From contig CAINVI010000181.1 in the NCBI GenBank assembly GCA_903854075.1, positions 1 to 8,923 of the forward strand: a DNA stretch of 8,923 nucleotides. The letters are read 5' to 3'. Of the stretch, positions 1 to 7,534 are shown in pieces (the stretch's first letter is position 1; each line of letters begins with the position of its first letter). The notes under the pieces are model-generated. The model saw nothing but the letters and a program-made list of their open reading frames with translations. It was not told where the DNA came from and did no database searches. The DNA is from Candidatus Pollutiaquabacter sp. (GTDB lineage: Bacteria; Bacteroidota; Bacteroidia; AKYH767-A; 2013-40CM-41-45). The position numbers and the translations under genes were made by a program.

Positions 1-375
1 AATGAGGTCACCGACGATTGCTCCGGATTCCGGTAAGGTCATGCCATTTTTTGCATCGAGTGAAACCAGCAATAAAAAACCGTATTGATCCGCCAGCGTT
101 CGGTAGTTGTTAATCGGTGCTCGTCCGTCTGCATGCGGATCCAAAAAAAGTAAGAGTGGAAGTTTCTGGCCGGAGCGGTAGTTGGTAGGAATATAAAGCG
201 AATAACGCCGCTGGGAATTGGCGGCAGTGAGTGCCGGATAAAATGTACCCGGTTGGAGGTGTACTGTGTCAGCAGCGGTTACCTTCGGTGATTCCGTTGA
301 CCTAGAATCCGTTGAATTCCCGGAGCAACACATCAGTGTTATAAGTATTGACGAAAAGAGGAGTAACCGAAACAT
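1..375 (-). CDS. Lipoprotein with alpha/beta-hydrolase-like (esterase-type) domain, N-terminal fragment
   Basis: An open minus-strand frame runs from an ATG at 375 to the left edge without a stop, giving the first 125 residues; the C-terminus lies outside the window. The start is a typical export signal: Met-Phe-Arg, then a hydrophobic stretch (residues 4-15), then a Cys-Cys pair at 16-17 followed by Ser-Gly-Asn and a Ser/Thr-rich spacer. This fits a lipoprotein cleaved before Cys17, although the lipobox (Leu-Met-Cys-Cys) is not canonical. From about residue 56 the sequence resembles the first strands of an esterase-type alpha/beta hydrolase: RRYSLYIPTNY (56-66), then a hydrophobic strand ending in LLLFLDPHADGR (74-85), then NYRTLADQYGFLLLVS (90-105). 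The DPHADG segment sits where esterases of this class usually carry the oxyanion-hole HGxG motif. The nucleophile Ser and catalytic His would lie beyond the edge, so activity cannot be judged. It is transcribed divergently from the methyltransferase gene, with 87 nt between the start codons. That this is a gene is fairly sure; the hydrolase assignment is moderate. Confidence 0.75.
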   Translation of the reverse strand, partial: MFRLLLFSSILITLMCCSGNSTDSRSTESPKVTAADTVHLQPGTFYPALTAANSQRRYSLYIPTNYRSGQKLPLLLFLDPHADGRAPINNYRTLADQYGFLLLVSLDAKNGMTLPESGAIVGDLI

Positions 376-462
376 GAATTACGGATATTGTGGAATATTT
401 AAGCTCGGTAAAGATAATGGCTTCCTCCTAATACTGTTGGATGAATAAATCAGTTGTAGGGT

Positions 463-1638
463 ATGCGTGAACAAGCAATGATCCGTCATGCATTACGTGT
501 GATCGAACACTACGATGCTTCGGTTCCGCTGCATCGCCAGCTCGCCGGTTATTTCCGTGCCAATAAAGCAATGGGATCGCGCGACAGGAGGGAGGTGCGC
601 GCCATCGTATATCCTTATTTCCGGTTGGGCGCTGCGTTGTCGAATCTAGCTGCCGAAGAGCGATTGGCCATCGGAAATTTTTTGTGTTCGTTTCAAACCT
701 CCGCCACGCTGGAGGAGTTGTTTCACACGTTTCATATTCCGCCCGTTGAGCTCCATAAGTCGATAGCTGAAAAGCTCCTTTTGGTAGTGCAAAAATATCC
801 AACGTTTCGGCAAGCGGACCTTTTTCCGTTGCTTCATCTAGTGTCGCCGCAATTGGATCATTCGGTGTTCACCCAATCTATGTTGCAGCAACCCTTGGTA
901 TGGATTCGCGTCCGTGCAGCTTATCGGTCTGCGGTAGAAAATGATTTTCAACAGGTAGGTTTTGTGTACGCTGTGCATCCAGAACGACCGCTTTCCTGGA
1001 GCTTTGATCCTTCCGTAAAATTGACGGAAACGGAAAGTTACAGAAACGGTTTTTTTGAGATTCAGGATGTGTCCTCCCAAATCGCCGGTGATGCCTTTCT
1101 GCCAGCTTCGGGAGAATTGTGGTGGGATGCCTGCGCTGCATCCGGAGGCAAGTCGTTACAGCTACTCGAAAAGCAAAACGACATTAAGTTACTGGCTACC
1201 GATGTGCGCAGTGCCATCCTGGAAAACTACCGGGAGCGGTTACAAAGGGCCGGATATACCCCGGAAATTGCAGTTGCGGATTTGACTAAAGACGATTTTC
1301 ACCCTGAAAAAGCGTTTGATGCCATCATTGCCGATGTTCCATGTTCAGGGTCAGGAACCTGGTCCAGAACACCGGAAATGTGCACGGGTTTTATTGAAGC
1401 CGATGTAAAGCAACGGTTTATTCCGCTGCAACGTCAAATAATATCCCGACTCATAAGTCGACTTAAATCAGGGGGAACCTTGTATTTTATCACTTGTTCT
1501 GTTTTTTTTGCAGAAAATGAGGAAAATATCCATTGGCTGGTAGATGCTTTTGACATGAAATTGGTACGAAATGTGTATCTTAAGGGTATGGATCAGCGCG
1601 CAGACTCAATGTTTCTCGCTGTTCTTGTAAAAAATTGA
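463..1638 (+). CDS. RsmB/NOP-family rRNA cytosine-C5 methyltransferase
   Basis: This 391-residue protein is a class I SAM-dependent RNA m5C methyltransferase of the NOP2/Sun/RsmB family, which methylates a cytosine of rRNA in the cytoplasm. The N-terminal ~120 residues are helical and carry GSRDRREVRAIVYPYFR (38-54), like the NusB-type RNA-binding domain of RsmB. A family segment EIQDVSSQ (199-206) precedes the SAM-binding motif I, DACAASGGKSLQLL (222-235). The acidic ATD (245-247) should contact the SAM ribose. Motif IV is DVPCSGSGTWSR (291-302), with the product-release Cys294. Motif VI is FITCS (342-346), with the nucleophile Cys345. Both cysteines are present, so it should be active. E. 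coli RsmB is somewhat longer (about 429 residues), so this is a compact version. The exact target (C967 or another position) cannot be read from sequence, so no symbol is given. A second in-frame ATG at 478 is an alternative start; neither has a good ribosome binding site. The giant SPOR-protein gene begins 82 nt downstream. Confidence 0.93.
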   Translation: MREQAMIRHALRVIEHYDASVPLHRQLAGYFRANKAMGSRDRREVRAIVYPYFRLGAALSNLAAEERLAIGNFLCSFQTSATLEELFHTFHIPPVELHKSIAEKLLLVVQKYPTFRQADLFPLLHLVSPQLDHSVFTQSMLQQPLVWIRVRAAYRSAVENDFQQVGFVYAVHPERPLSWSFDPSVKLTETESYRNGFFEIQDVSSQIAGDAFLPASGELWWDACAASGGKSLQLLEKQNDIKLLATDVRSAILENYRERLQRAGYTPEIAVADLTKDDFHPEKAFDAIIADVPCSGSGTWSRTPEMCTGFIEADVKQRFIPLQRQIISRLISRLKSGGTLYFITCSVFFAENEENIHWLVDAFDMKLVRNVYLKGMDQRADSMFLAVLVKN

Positions 1639-1720
1639 AAATAAGTTGATTAAATCTACGCTGGCGAACTGCTTGACGGAACCCTCACCGCGATTTCGGA
1701 GTATAAGCAAGCCAATGTCT

Positions 1721-4700
1721 ATGAACCTTTTTCTTCGAATGAAATGTTGTGTCGTTCTGCTGGGAATGTTGTTTCTCCAGCCCTTGAACGCCGTTGCCCA
1801 AAAATCCGATGCTTCTGAAAAAGAAATGCGCGAAAAGGCTGCTTTGGCCTTTGAGGCGAAGAAATACGACGAAGCGGCTCCGTTGTTTTCGCAGCTGCTC
1901 AGCTTGAACCTCCGCGATACGTTATTGAATTATTATTACGGAGCCAGCCTTTCCATGTTGCCGAAAGACCGCCGTACTTCTGTGTCTTACCTGGAGTTTG
2001 CCGTCAGTGGGAGAAGCGTTCCTAAAGAGGTCTGGTACTTTTACGGTCGCGGATTGATGGCCGCCGGTCGGTATTCTAATGCAAAAGAGGCCTTTGACAC
2101 GTTCCTGTCTTCCGGCGCCGGTGATAAACCGATGAAGAGTGAAGCGAAAGTGCTTTCTTCCAACTGTGCTAATGCGGATGTGTTATCGCGCGAACGAAAG
2201 GTCATTGCAGTGTTGGGGGAACGACCTGTTCCGAAGCAGAACTTTTATTCTTCGTATACCTTTAGTGAAGGCAACGGAAAAACCGTTCCGGCAGCGGAAA
2301 TGTTTTTATCCTCCGCCGATAAGGAGAAGCTGACAAGCCCCGTAATGTTTATTGCCAGTGATCTGCAAACCATTTACTTGGGAAGTCTGGGGAAACGGTC
2401 AGGTACAGGAAAAGATTTGTACCGCGTCCGGAAGCAAAGTAATGGTTCCTGGTCTGAACCTGAATACGCCGGTTCTGCCATCAGTTCTCCCGAGTTTGAA
2501 GACTTTCCGTTTATGGAACGTAGTGGCCGGACACTCTATTTTTCCAGTAAAGGATTTAATAGCATTGGCGGATACGATGTTTTCCGTTCCGATTACGACT
2601 ACACTTTAGGACAATGGTCGGCTCCCGTCAATATGGGATTACCGATCAATTCTACCGAAGACGATATGCTGTTTGTACCTGCGGTGGATGGCAAGTCGGC
2701 AACTTACGTAACGGCCGATAATGCAGATCCCGGACAACTCATTCTGAAGACCATAGAACTTTCGCAAGGTGATCAATCGCTGACAACTATCAAGGGTTTT
2801 TATAAATCGGTGGATCAGCAGATGCGGCGCGATGCTCGTATTTCTGTGATTCGCCAGCGCGATCGTGCTGTGGTAATGTCTTCACGCACTGATCCGCGCA
2901 CCGGACAATACGAGTTGGTGATACCTGCCGATGAAGACTATTTTCTGATTGTGGAAGGCGGAGGCTACGTGCCTCATGCGGAACGTTTCAGCATTCCGGC
3001 CGGAACAGACTTGACTAGTATCAAACAGGTAGTTGTCATGAATCGCGCCGGTTCGGATGAACAACTGCAAATAACCAATTATTTCACGTCGCTGGATAAA
3101 ATGGATGTCAGTGGAGAACAAGCTGCAGCCGAAGTGTTAACCAGTTCACTCCCGGCTTCCGCTGTCGACTCTTCTCAACTTATTGCCGTGCAGATCGAGA
3201 ACAGCACTTTCTACGTCGTTGATCCAAACGCAACGCGCCCTGCAGTTGCACAAAATTCACCTGATGCGGCCGACAAAGCAGATGATATAGCGGAGGCTAC
3301 AGTTGAAAAGTTGGTCATTGCTGAAGAAGTGGAAGAAGAGCTTGATCTAGTCGCTGAAGCAACAGAACCTGTCAACGGAGATATTACGGACGACCAATTG
3401 GCCCAATTGGCCTTGGAAGATGCAGCAGATAATCGACTGGAAGCACAGGAATTGCGGACCGATGCAGCAGATTTAAAAAAGCAAGCGGAGGAGAAGCAAC
3501 AAACAGCCATGATGTTGGCAGAAGAGGTCAAATTGATGGATTCTGCCGATACAGAAAGAAAAAAGGTGCTGGCTGCCCGAGCCTACGAGTTGGCGGAATC
3601 GGCAGCTGTAACGTTTGCACAGTCTGCACAGTTGGATAGCATGGCTACTGACCGCGAGGAGCTGGCGGCCATGTCTGAAAAGGAAGCTGCTCGCTTATTG
3701 AGCAAGTCGGATACTAAACAGGCAACAGCCGGTCGCTCGGAAAGTACACCGAAATCAACGACTATTCGTTTACAGGAGCCTACTGCCATTGCTGCACCAG
3801 TGGTTTCTTCTCCGACAATTAGAGGAGCCGATGCTGAGGTTACTACTGAAAAATCCTCGCCCACCGAAACAGGAGGGTTGGATAAACTTATAGCAGCATC
3901 AACCGAGCCGGACAAATCCTCGGAAGCGGAAGATGAAACTGAAAAAGACGCTGCAGCTTCGATGGCCGAACCGGTTACAACTACGAAGGCTGATTTAACG
4001 GCGAATGAACCTGTAGCAGAAGTTGTTGCGCCACCAACTCCTGTTAAGAGCCAGCCGGAAGTGGTTGTGCTTGCGAATGAACCTGCAGCAGAAATTGTTG
4101 CGCCAGCATCACCTGTTACCACGCCTACTGAAAGTCAGCCGGAGACTGTTGTCGTTGCAAATGAACTTATAACTGAAGTTGTTGCGCCAGCATCACCTGT
4201 TACCATGCCTGTTGAAAGCCAGCCGGAAGTTGTTGTGCTTGCGAATGAACCTGCAGCAGAAGTTGTTGCGCCAGCATCACCTGTTACCGCGCCTTCTGAA
4301 AGCCAGCCGGAGGCTGTTGTCGTTCCGAATGAGCAGGCTGCGGCTGTTACAGCTGTTCGTGAAGCAGATAGAACTTCATCGGTAGAATCAATTAGTGAGA
4401 ATGAATCCGTCGCCGACCGTCAAGTTGAAGCTGTATCTGTGCCTAAGCTACAATCGGAAACTTCATCTTCGGAAAAAACTACTTCGGATTCTACTGCGGA
4501 AATTACAGAAACAGCGGAGTTGGCAGTTGCACCGATGGAGGTGGAGAATACTGCGATCATTCAAGCCACAGCAGAAATTGCCCTGAATTCGGAAACTAAT
4601 GCTGATGCAAAAGGAGATAAAGTTGTAGCAGTAAATGCAGAGCCTGTAACAACGGAAGCGAACACTGAACTTCCTGTCATCGATACCGAAAATCCGGTGG

Positions 4701-7489
4701 TGAATGATCCTGCAGCAGCGGTTACTTATTACACCGCTTACACCAATAGCAAAGAACGCTCGGTAGCGCTTGATCGTCAGTTTAAGGAATTGCAATTACG
4801 CATAGAAACTATGCCGGTAGGGGAAGAGCGCGATAGCATTATAGCAATATCCGGAGATATCAGTGGTGAATCCATTCGTCAATGGCAATTATCTCAGCAG
4901 CAACTTAAAGCAGCACGCACTGCTGATCCGGATGTCGAAGTGAAAATAGGAGTGGTTTCCACAGCGTCTTCTGATAATTCGCTGCCTGATGCTGATATTA
5001 CCGAAACCTCGGATGCTATTATAGTAGATGGTGTCACGTATCCTGTTGCGCTGGAAGTGCCGGTAACTTCACCGGTTCAAGAGGAGCCGACAGCAGCTAC
5101 ATCGGTAGAATCGGCAGCATCGTTAAGCAGCGCGGCATCAACTACGGAAGCATCAACCGATACGCGTAGTTCTGTTATTCCTGAAATTTCCCAAGTAAGT
5201 CCTGTACAAAAACGTACAGAAACGACTGCAGCCGTGGATCCGGTTTCCGTGGACGGCGAACAACAAGTGGCCGTGCAACCTGCCGAAGAGGTCGCCAGTG
5301 AATTTTCAGAAAATCAACAAGCTACTGTTCCTGCGGAAACACAGGTTTCAATATCCGAAGAGCAGCCTGTCCGTGAACAAGTGGCTGCGGCTGTGTCGGA
5401 AACTGTGCCGACAGTGATTACCGCTGCTGATCTCGCTACCGATGCTCCAGTCGTTGGCGATGACGTCAATGCTACAGTTCCTTCCAATGAAACACAAGTG
5501 GCCGTAAATCCGGTGACCACTGAAGTGTCAGATGTCCAGGAGCCACTTACGGTTTTACCTGCTGAAATTCCTGGCCAGCAACCGATGGAGACCAGCAGGT
5601 CCGAAGAAGTACCTTCATCAAAGGTGGGTATTGCTGAAGATGTAACAGTGATTACGGAGAATATCGCATTGAATACGGAAAGTGAAAAGCAGGAAGCTGC
5701 CGTTTCGCAGGAACAGGCTGCAGAAACAGCGGTACCTGTGATGCCAGCTGCAGCGGAGGCAAAAGAATCACTTCCGCCATTCAAGGATCCTGAACAAGCC
5801 AAGGTGTATACTGAACTCAAGCAAAAAGTAGCAGAGGAAGAACAAAATACTGTTGATCTTTTCTGGGAGGCGGTACAGTTGAATAAATTGGCGGCTGAAG
5901 AGCGTGCCAAGGCGCAGCAGTTTACCGAAGCGGCCGCCGCCGAAACCGATACGGAACGAAAAGCATCCTTATTGGATTCTGCCGAGGAGTATACCCAACA
6001 AGCCATCGAAAGTGAAAATACGGCCCGTACAAAATTTGCGGATTCTCGTTCTTTGACAGAAGATATTGATGCGATGAATGAGCAGGCAGATGCACTTCTA
6101 GTGGTTGAGGAGCAACCTATAGCCGATAATGATCAGCGAGTACAATCATTATCCGATTCTTCAGTAAGTGTCGAGCATGTTCAAGCTGCTGAAATTATCA
6201 CCGCTGCTGAAACTCCGACGACTACACCTTCAACCATATCACCAACCCCTGTCACTACAACTCCGCTCACCGGTGAGGGAGTTTTAATTACAGCAACACC
6301 AACACCAACAGATGGCGCGCCTAGTATTTCGCCGGTGTTACCTTCCATTTCATTATCAACTGCAGCTCCGATGGCCTATTCTGCAACGCGGAAAATTCCA
6401 TTTGACGAAACCTTACCGGATGGATTAGTATTCAAAGTGCAGATTGGGGCGTTTAAGCAACCGGTCAACGACGATGCGTTTGGTGGTTTGCGTCCTGTAA
6501 CCGCTGAGACGACTCGTCCGGGTTGGATTCGCTACTGCGTAGGACTCTTCCGAAATTTTGATCCGGCCAATCTGGTCAAGAAGGAAATGCAGGCTATTGG
6601 ATATCAAGATGCTTTCGTTGTCGCTTATCTTAATGGCAAGCGTATTTCGTTGGGCGAAGCCAATAGTTACCTGGCGCGACAAAATGACTTGCGTAAAGCG
6701 GAGCTGAATGCAGTGGCCAATACAGAATTAAATACGCTGCAACAATTGGCGATTACCCCAGAGCGTTATCCTTCCGGAACGGATAAAGATGAAGCGGATT
6801 TTAGGAATATTCCACAAACGTTATCGGCTCCTGCTACTGTTATTAAAGGGACATCAACGCCTCAAAAGTATGCCGTACAGGTAGGTGTGTACCGCACTTC
6901 CGTAACTCCACAAATCTTATTGACGATTCCAGAACTCCAATACATAGCGCTGGATAAAGGATTATTTAAATTTACTTCCGGCGTCTTTACGACGTACGAG
7001 CTGGCCACTTTACGTAAGCAATTGGCGGTAAGTGCCGGTGTTAAGGATGCATTTATTATTCCTTATCGCTCCGGAGTGCCTGTAGTTTCAGCGGAGGCTA
7101 CTCAAGTCGAAGCAGTTGTTGAAACTACCCCCGCGCAGATTGATGTACCGACCGAAGCAAGTTCCCCGGTCACTGAAACCATTCCGGCAACTCTTCCGGC
7201 AATCTCCAACGCACGCATTAGTTACAGTGTACAGCTGGGTGCTTTCCGTGAAAATGTACCGCTTTCCGCCGTCGATGCCTTCATTCGTATTTCTGAAATG
7301 GGTATTCGGCGTGTAGCTGACGAACGAGGGCTGCAGGTCTTTTATGCCGGTGATTTTTCGGATTATGAGACGGCTGCAGCAGCAAAGGCAGTTGTGGTAG
7401 AAAAGGGCGCTAAAGATGCATTTGTCGTGGCATTCCAAGGCAATAAGCGTATTTCCTTGAGTGAGGCACGTCAGTTGCAAGGCCGTTGA
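1721..7489 (+). CDS. Giant secreted TPR-PD40-CRD protein with long repeat-rich linker and three C-terminal SPOR-like domains
   Basis: I chose ATG 1721 because it gives a clean signal peptide: MNLFLRMKCC, a hydrophobic core, and a probable cut after Ala-Val-Ala (26). The frame stays open upstream to a TTG at 1646 but that part looks non-coding; ATGs at 1715 and 1739 are alternatives. The product has 1922 residues. In order: TPR-like helices (about 32-155); PD40/WD40-like propeller repeats (about 206-335) with RTLYFSSKG (270-278), GGYDVFRSD (283-291) and paired W-S-x-P strands (SWSEP, QWSAP); a carboxypeptidase-regulatory-like beta domain (about 355-440); a charged helical module (560-660); a low-complexity A/V/E/T/S/P linker with tandem repeats (762-879); further helical modules (996-1072, 1358-1459); a Thr/Pro stretch (about 1497-1545); and SPOR-like domains at 1569-1647, 1717-1793 and 1833-1916. 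SPOR domains bind peptidoglycan glycan lacking stem peptides. The TPR-PD40-CRD order matches PorE of type IX secretion, but no OmpA-like domain is present. I infer a periplasmic scaffold tethered to peptidoglycan; its partners are unknown. Confidence 0.9.
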   Translation: MNLFLRMKCCVVLLGMLFLQPLNAVAQKSDASEKEMREKAALAFEAKKYDEAAPLFSQLLSLNLRDTLLNYYYGASLSMLPKDRRTSVSYLEFAVSGRSVPKEVWYFYGRGLMAAGRYSNAKEAFDTFLSSGAGDKPMKSEAKVLSSNCANADVLSRERKVIAVLGERPVPKQNFYSSYTFSEGNGKTVPAAEMFLSSADKEKLTSPVMFIASDLQTIYLGSLGKRSGTGKDLYRVRKQSNGSWSEPEYAGSAISSPEFEDFPFMERSGRTLYFSSKGFNSIGGYDVFRSDYDYTLGQWSAPVNMGLPINSTEDDMLFVPAVDGKSATYVTADNADPGQLILKTIELSQGDQSLTTIKGFYKSVDQQMRRDARISVIRQRDRAVVMSSRTDPRTGQYELVIPADEDYFLIVEGGGYVPHAERFSIPAGTDLTSIKQVVVMNRAGSDEQLQITNYFTSLDKMDVSGEQAAAEVLTSSLPASAVDSSQLIAVQIENSTFYVVDPNATRPAVAQNSPDAADKADDIAEATVEKLVIAEEVEEELDLVAEATEPVNGDITDDQLAQLALEDAADNRLEAQELRTDAADLKKQAEEKQQTAMMLAEEVKLMDSADTERKKVLAARAYELAESAAVTFAQSAQLDSMATDREELAAMSEKEAARLLSKSDTKQATAGRSESTPKSTTIRLQEPTAIAAPVVSSPTIRGADAEVTTEKSSPTETGGLDKLIAASTEPDKSSEAEDETEKDAAASMAEPVTTTKADLTANEPVAEVVAPPTPVKSQPEVVVLANEPAAEIVAPASPVTTPTESQPETVVVANELITEVVAPASPVTMPVESQPEVVVLANEPAAEVVAPASPVTAPSESQPEAVVVPNEQAAAVTAVREADRTSSVESISENESVADRQVEAVSVPKLQSETSSSEKTTSDSTAEITETAELAVAPMEVENTAIIQATAEIALNSETNADAKGDKVVAVNAEPVTTEANTELPVIDTENPVVNDPAAAVTYYTAYTNSKERSVALDRQFKELQLRIETMPVGEERDSIIAISGDISGESIRQWQLSQQQLKAARTADPDVEVKIGVVSTASSDNSLPDADITETSDAIIVDGVTYPVALEVPVTSPVQEEPTAATSVESAASLSSAASTTEASTDTRSSVIPEISQVSPVQKRTETTAAVDPVSVDGEQQVAVQPAEEVASEFSENQQATVPAETQVSISEEQPVREQVAAAVSETVPTVITAADLATDAPVVGDDVNATVPSNETQVAVNPVTTEVSDVQEPLTVLPAEIPGQQPMETSRSEEVPSSKVGIAEDVTVITENIALNTESEKQEAAVSQEQAAETAVPVMPAAAEAKESLPPFKDPEQAKVYTELKQKVAEEEQNTVDLFWEAVQLNKLAAEERAKAQQFTEAAAAETDTERKASLLDSAEEYTQQAIESENTARTKFADSRSLTEDIDAMNEQADALLVVEEQPIADNDQRVQSLSDSSVSVEHVQAAEIITAAETPTTTPSTISPTPVTTTPLTGEGVLITATPTPTDGAPSISPVLPSISLSTAAPMAYSATRKIPFDETLPDGLVFKVQIGAFKQPVNDDAFGGLRPVTAETTRPGWIRYCVGLFRNFDPANLVKKEMQAIGYQDAFVVAYLNGKRISLGEANSYLARQNDLRKAELNAVANTELNTLQQLAITPERYPSGTDKDEADFRNIPQTLSAPATVIKGTSTPQKYAVQVGVYRTSVTPQILLTIPELQYIALDKGLFKFTSGVFTTYELATLRKQLAVSAGVKDAFIIPYRSGVPVVSAEATQVEAVVETTPAQIDVPTEASSPVTETIPATLPAISNARISYSVQLGAFRENVPLSAVDAFIRISEMGIRRVADERGLQVFYAGDFSDYETAAAAKAVVVEKGAKDAFVVAFQGNKRISLSEARQLQGR
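3398..3700 (+). repeat. Helical (coiled-coil-like) module, copy A, inside the giant protein
   Basis: Residues 560-660 of the giant protein are rich in Ala, Glu, Lys, Leu and Gln with almost no Pro or Gly, so they should form long amphipathic helices. The diagnostic core is DTERKK (610-615), flanked by Ala-rich helices. The same core and helix pattern return in copy B exactly 800 residues later, which points to an old internal duplication now diverged at DNA level. The boundaries are approximate. Confidence 0.55.
4004..4357 (+). repeat. In-frame 84-nt tandem repeat (28-residue unit) in the linker of the giant protein
   Basis: The units begin at 4004 (72 nt, shortened by four codons), 4076, 4160 and 4244 (84 nt each), and a decaying partial unit starts at 4328. 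Each encodes Asn-Glu-x-x-x-Glu-[IV]-Val-Ala-Pro, then a Pro/Ser/Thr-rich stretch, then SQPE followed by four hydrophobic residues. The copies are close to identical at DNA level: for example, gttgcgccagcatcacctgt recurs in three of them. That indicates recent expansion by slippage or unequal recombination. All unit lengths are multiples of three, so copy-number change would keep the frame. The repeat lies in the disordered linker, where length can vary without breaking a fold. Confidence 0.9.
5792..6097 (+). repeat. Helical (coiled-coil-like) module, copy B, inside the giant protein
   Basis: Residues 1358-1459 of the giant protein form a second Ala/Glu/Gln/Lys-rich segment with predicted long helices. 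DTERKA occurs at 1410-1415, followed by two Ala-rich helices as in copy A. A more distant relative with a similar helical periodicity, containing GEERDSI, lies at residues 996-1072 (4706-4936). The modules are separated by low-complexity linker, giving a beads-on-string layout. Similarity to copy A is at protein level only, and the boundaries are approximate. Confidence 0.55.
6425..7468 (+). repeat. Three diverged SPOR-like domains at the C-terminus of the giant protein
   Basis: Three units lie at 6425-6661, 6869-7099 and 7217-7468. Each starts with a beta strand of the form V-Q-[IVL]-G-[AV]-[FY] (VQIGAF, VQVGVY, VQLGAF). Each has a middle strand with an aromatic residue and Gly followed by Phe (YCVGLF, KFTSGVF, FYAGDF), then a helix, and ends in DAF-[VI]-[VI]-[AP]-[YF] plus a short tail. 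Units 1 and 3 share KRISL followed two residues later by Glu-Ala; unit 2 has a different tail (GVPVVS). This is the alpha/beta layout of SPOR domains, which bind septal or denuded peptidoglycan. Spacers of about 70 and 40 residues separate the units. Confidence 0.8.
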
Positions 7490-7516
7490 TTGCAGCGGAA
7501 TTTTTTGTTAACTTTA
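7486..7516 (+). promoter_or_regulatory. Putative Bacteroidota-type promoter of clpS
   Basis: A -7 like element TAACTTTA (7509-7516) differs from the TAnnTTTG consensus only at the last base. A TTG at 7486-7488 lies 20 bp upstream and could serve as the -33 element; another TTG is at 7490-7492. The -33 overlaps the stop codon of the giant gene. Transcription would start near 7523, leaving a leader of only about 12 nt before the clpS ATG. This is a consensus match only. Confidence 0.4.
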
Positions 7517-7532
7517 CCGGAAAACCCGGTAA
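7514..7532 (+). repeat. Perfect inverted repeat directly upstream of the clpS start
   Basis: The sequence reads ttaccgg, loop aaaac, ccggtaa: a 7-bp perfect stem with a 5-nt loop, ending 2 nt before the clpS ATG at 7535 and starting 25 nt after the stop of the giant gene. No T-run follows, so it is not a classical intrinsic terminator. In read-through mRNA it would mask the clpS initiation region. As DNA it overlaps the putative -7 element and start point, as an operator would. Its function is not known. Confidence 0.55.
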
Positions 7533-7534
7533 TC

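Noticed and set aside
409..416. A TATCTTTA on the minus strand as a -7 element for the hydrolase lipoprotein gene
   Set aside because: One mismatch to consensus and no TTG at a suitable distance upstream, so it is not supported as a promoter.
266..448. A 60-codon plus-strand frame at the left end
   Set aside because: It overlaps the well-supported lipoprotein gene on the minus strand and has no recognisable product.
1646..1720. Upstream extension of the giant protein from a TTG start at 1646
   Set aside because: The extra 25 residues look non-coding and would sit in front of a clear signal peptide. ATG 1721 is the better start.
5314..6006. A 230-codon open frame on the minus strand inside the giant gene, and similar ones at 3583-4122 and 7088-7480
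   Set aside because: They translate to Ser/Ala/Thr/Val/Cys-rich low-complexity sequence with no recognisable motif. The bias of the plus-strand gene towards Ala, Glu, Val and Thr codons keeps the opposite strand free of stops.
3530..6100. Enrichment of the Bacteroidota O-glycosylation motif D-[ST]-[AILVMT] in the giant linker
   Set aside because: Only a handful of matches were found by eye (for example DSA, DSM, DSI), which is not clearly above expectation for such a Ser/Thr/Asp-containing region.
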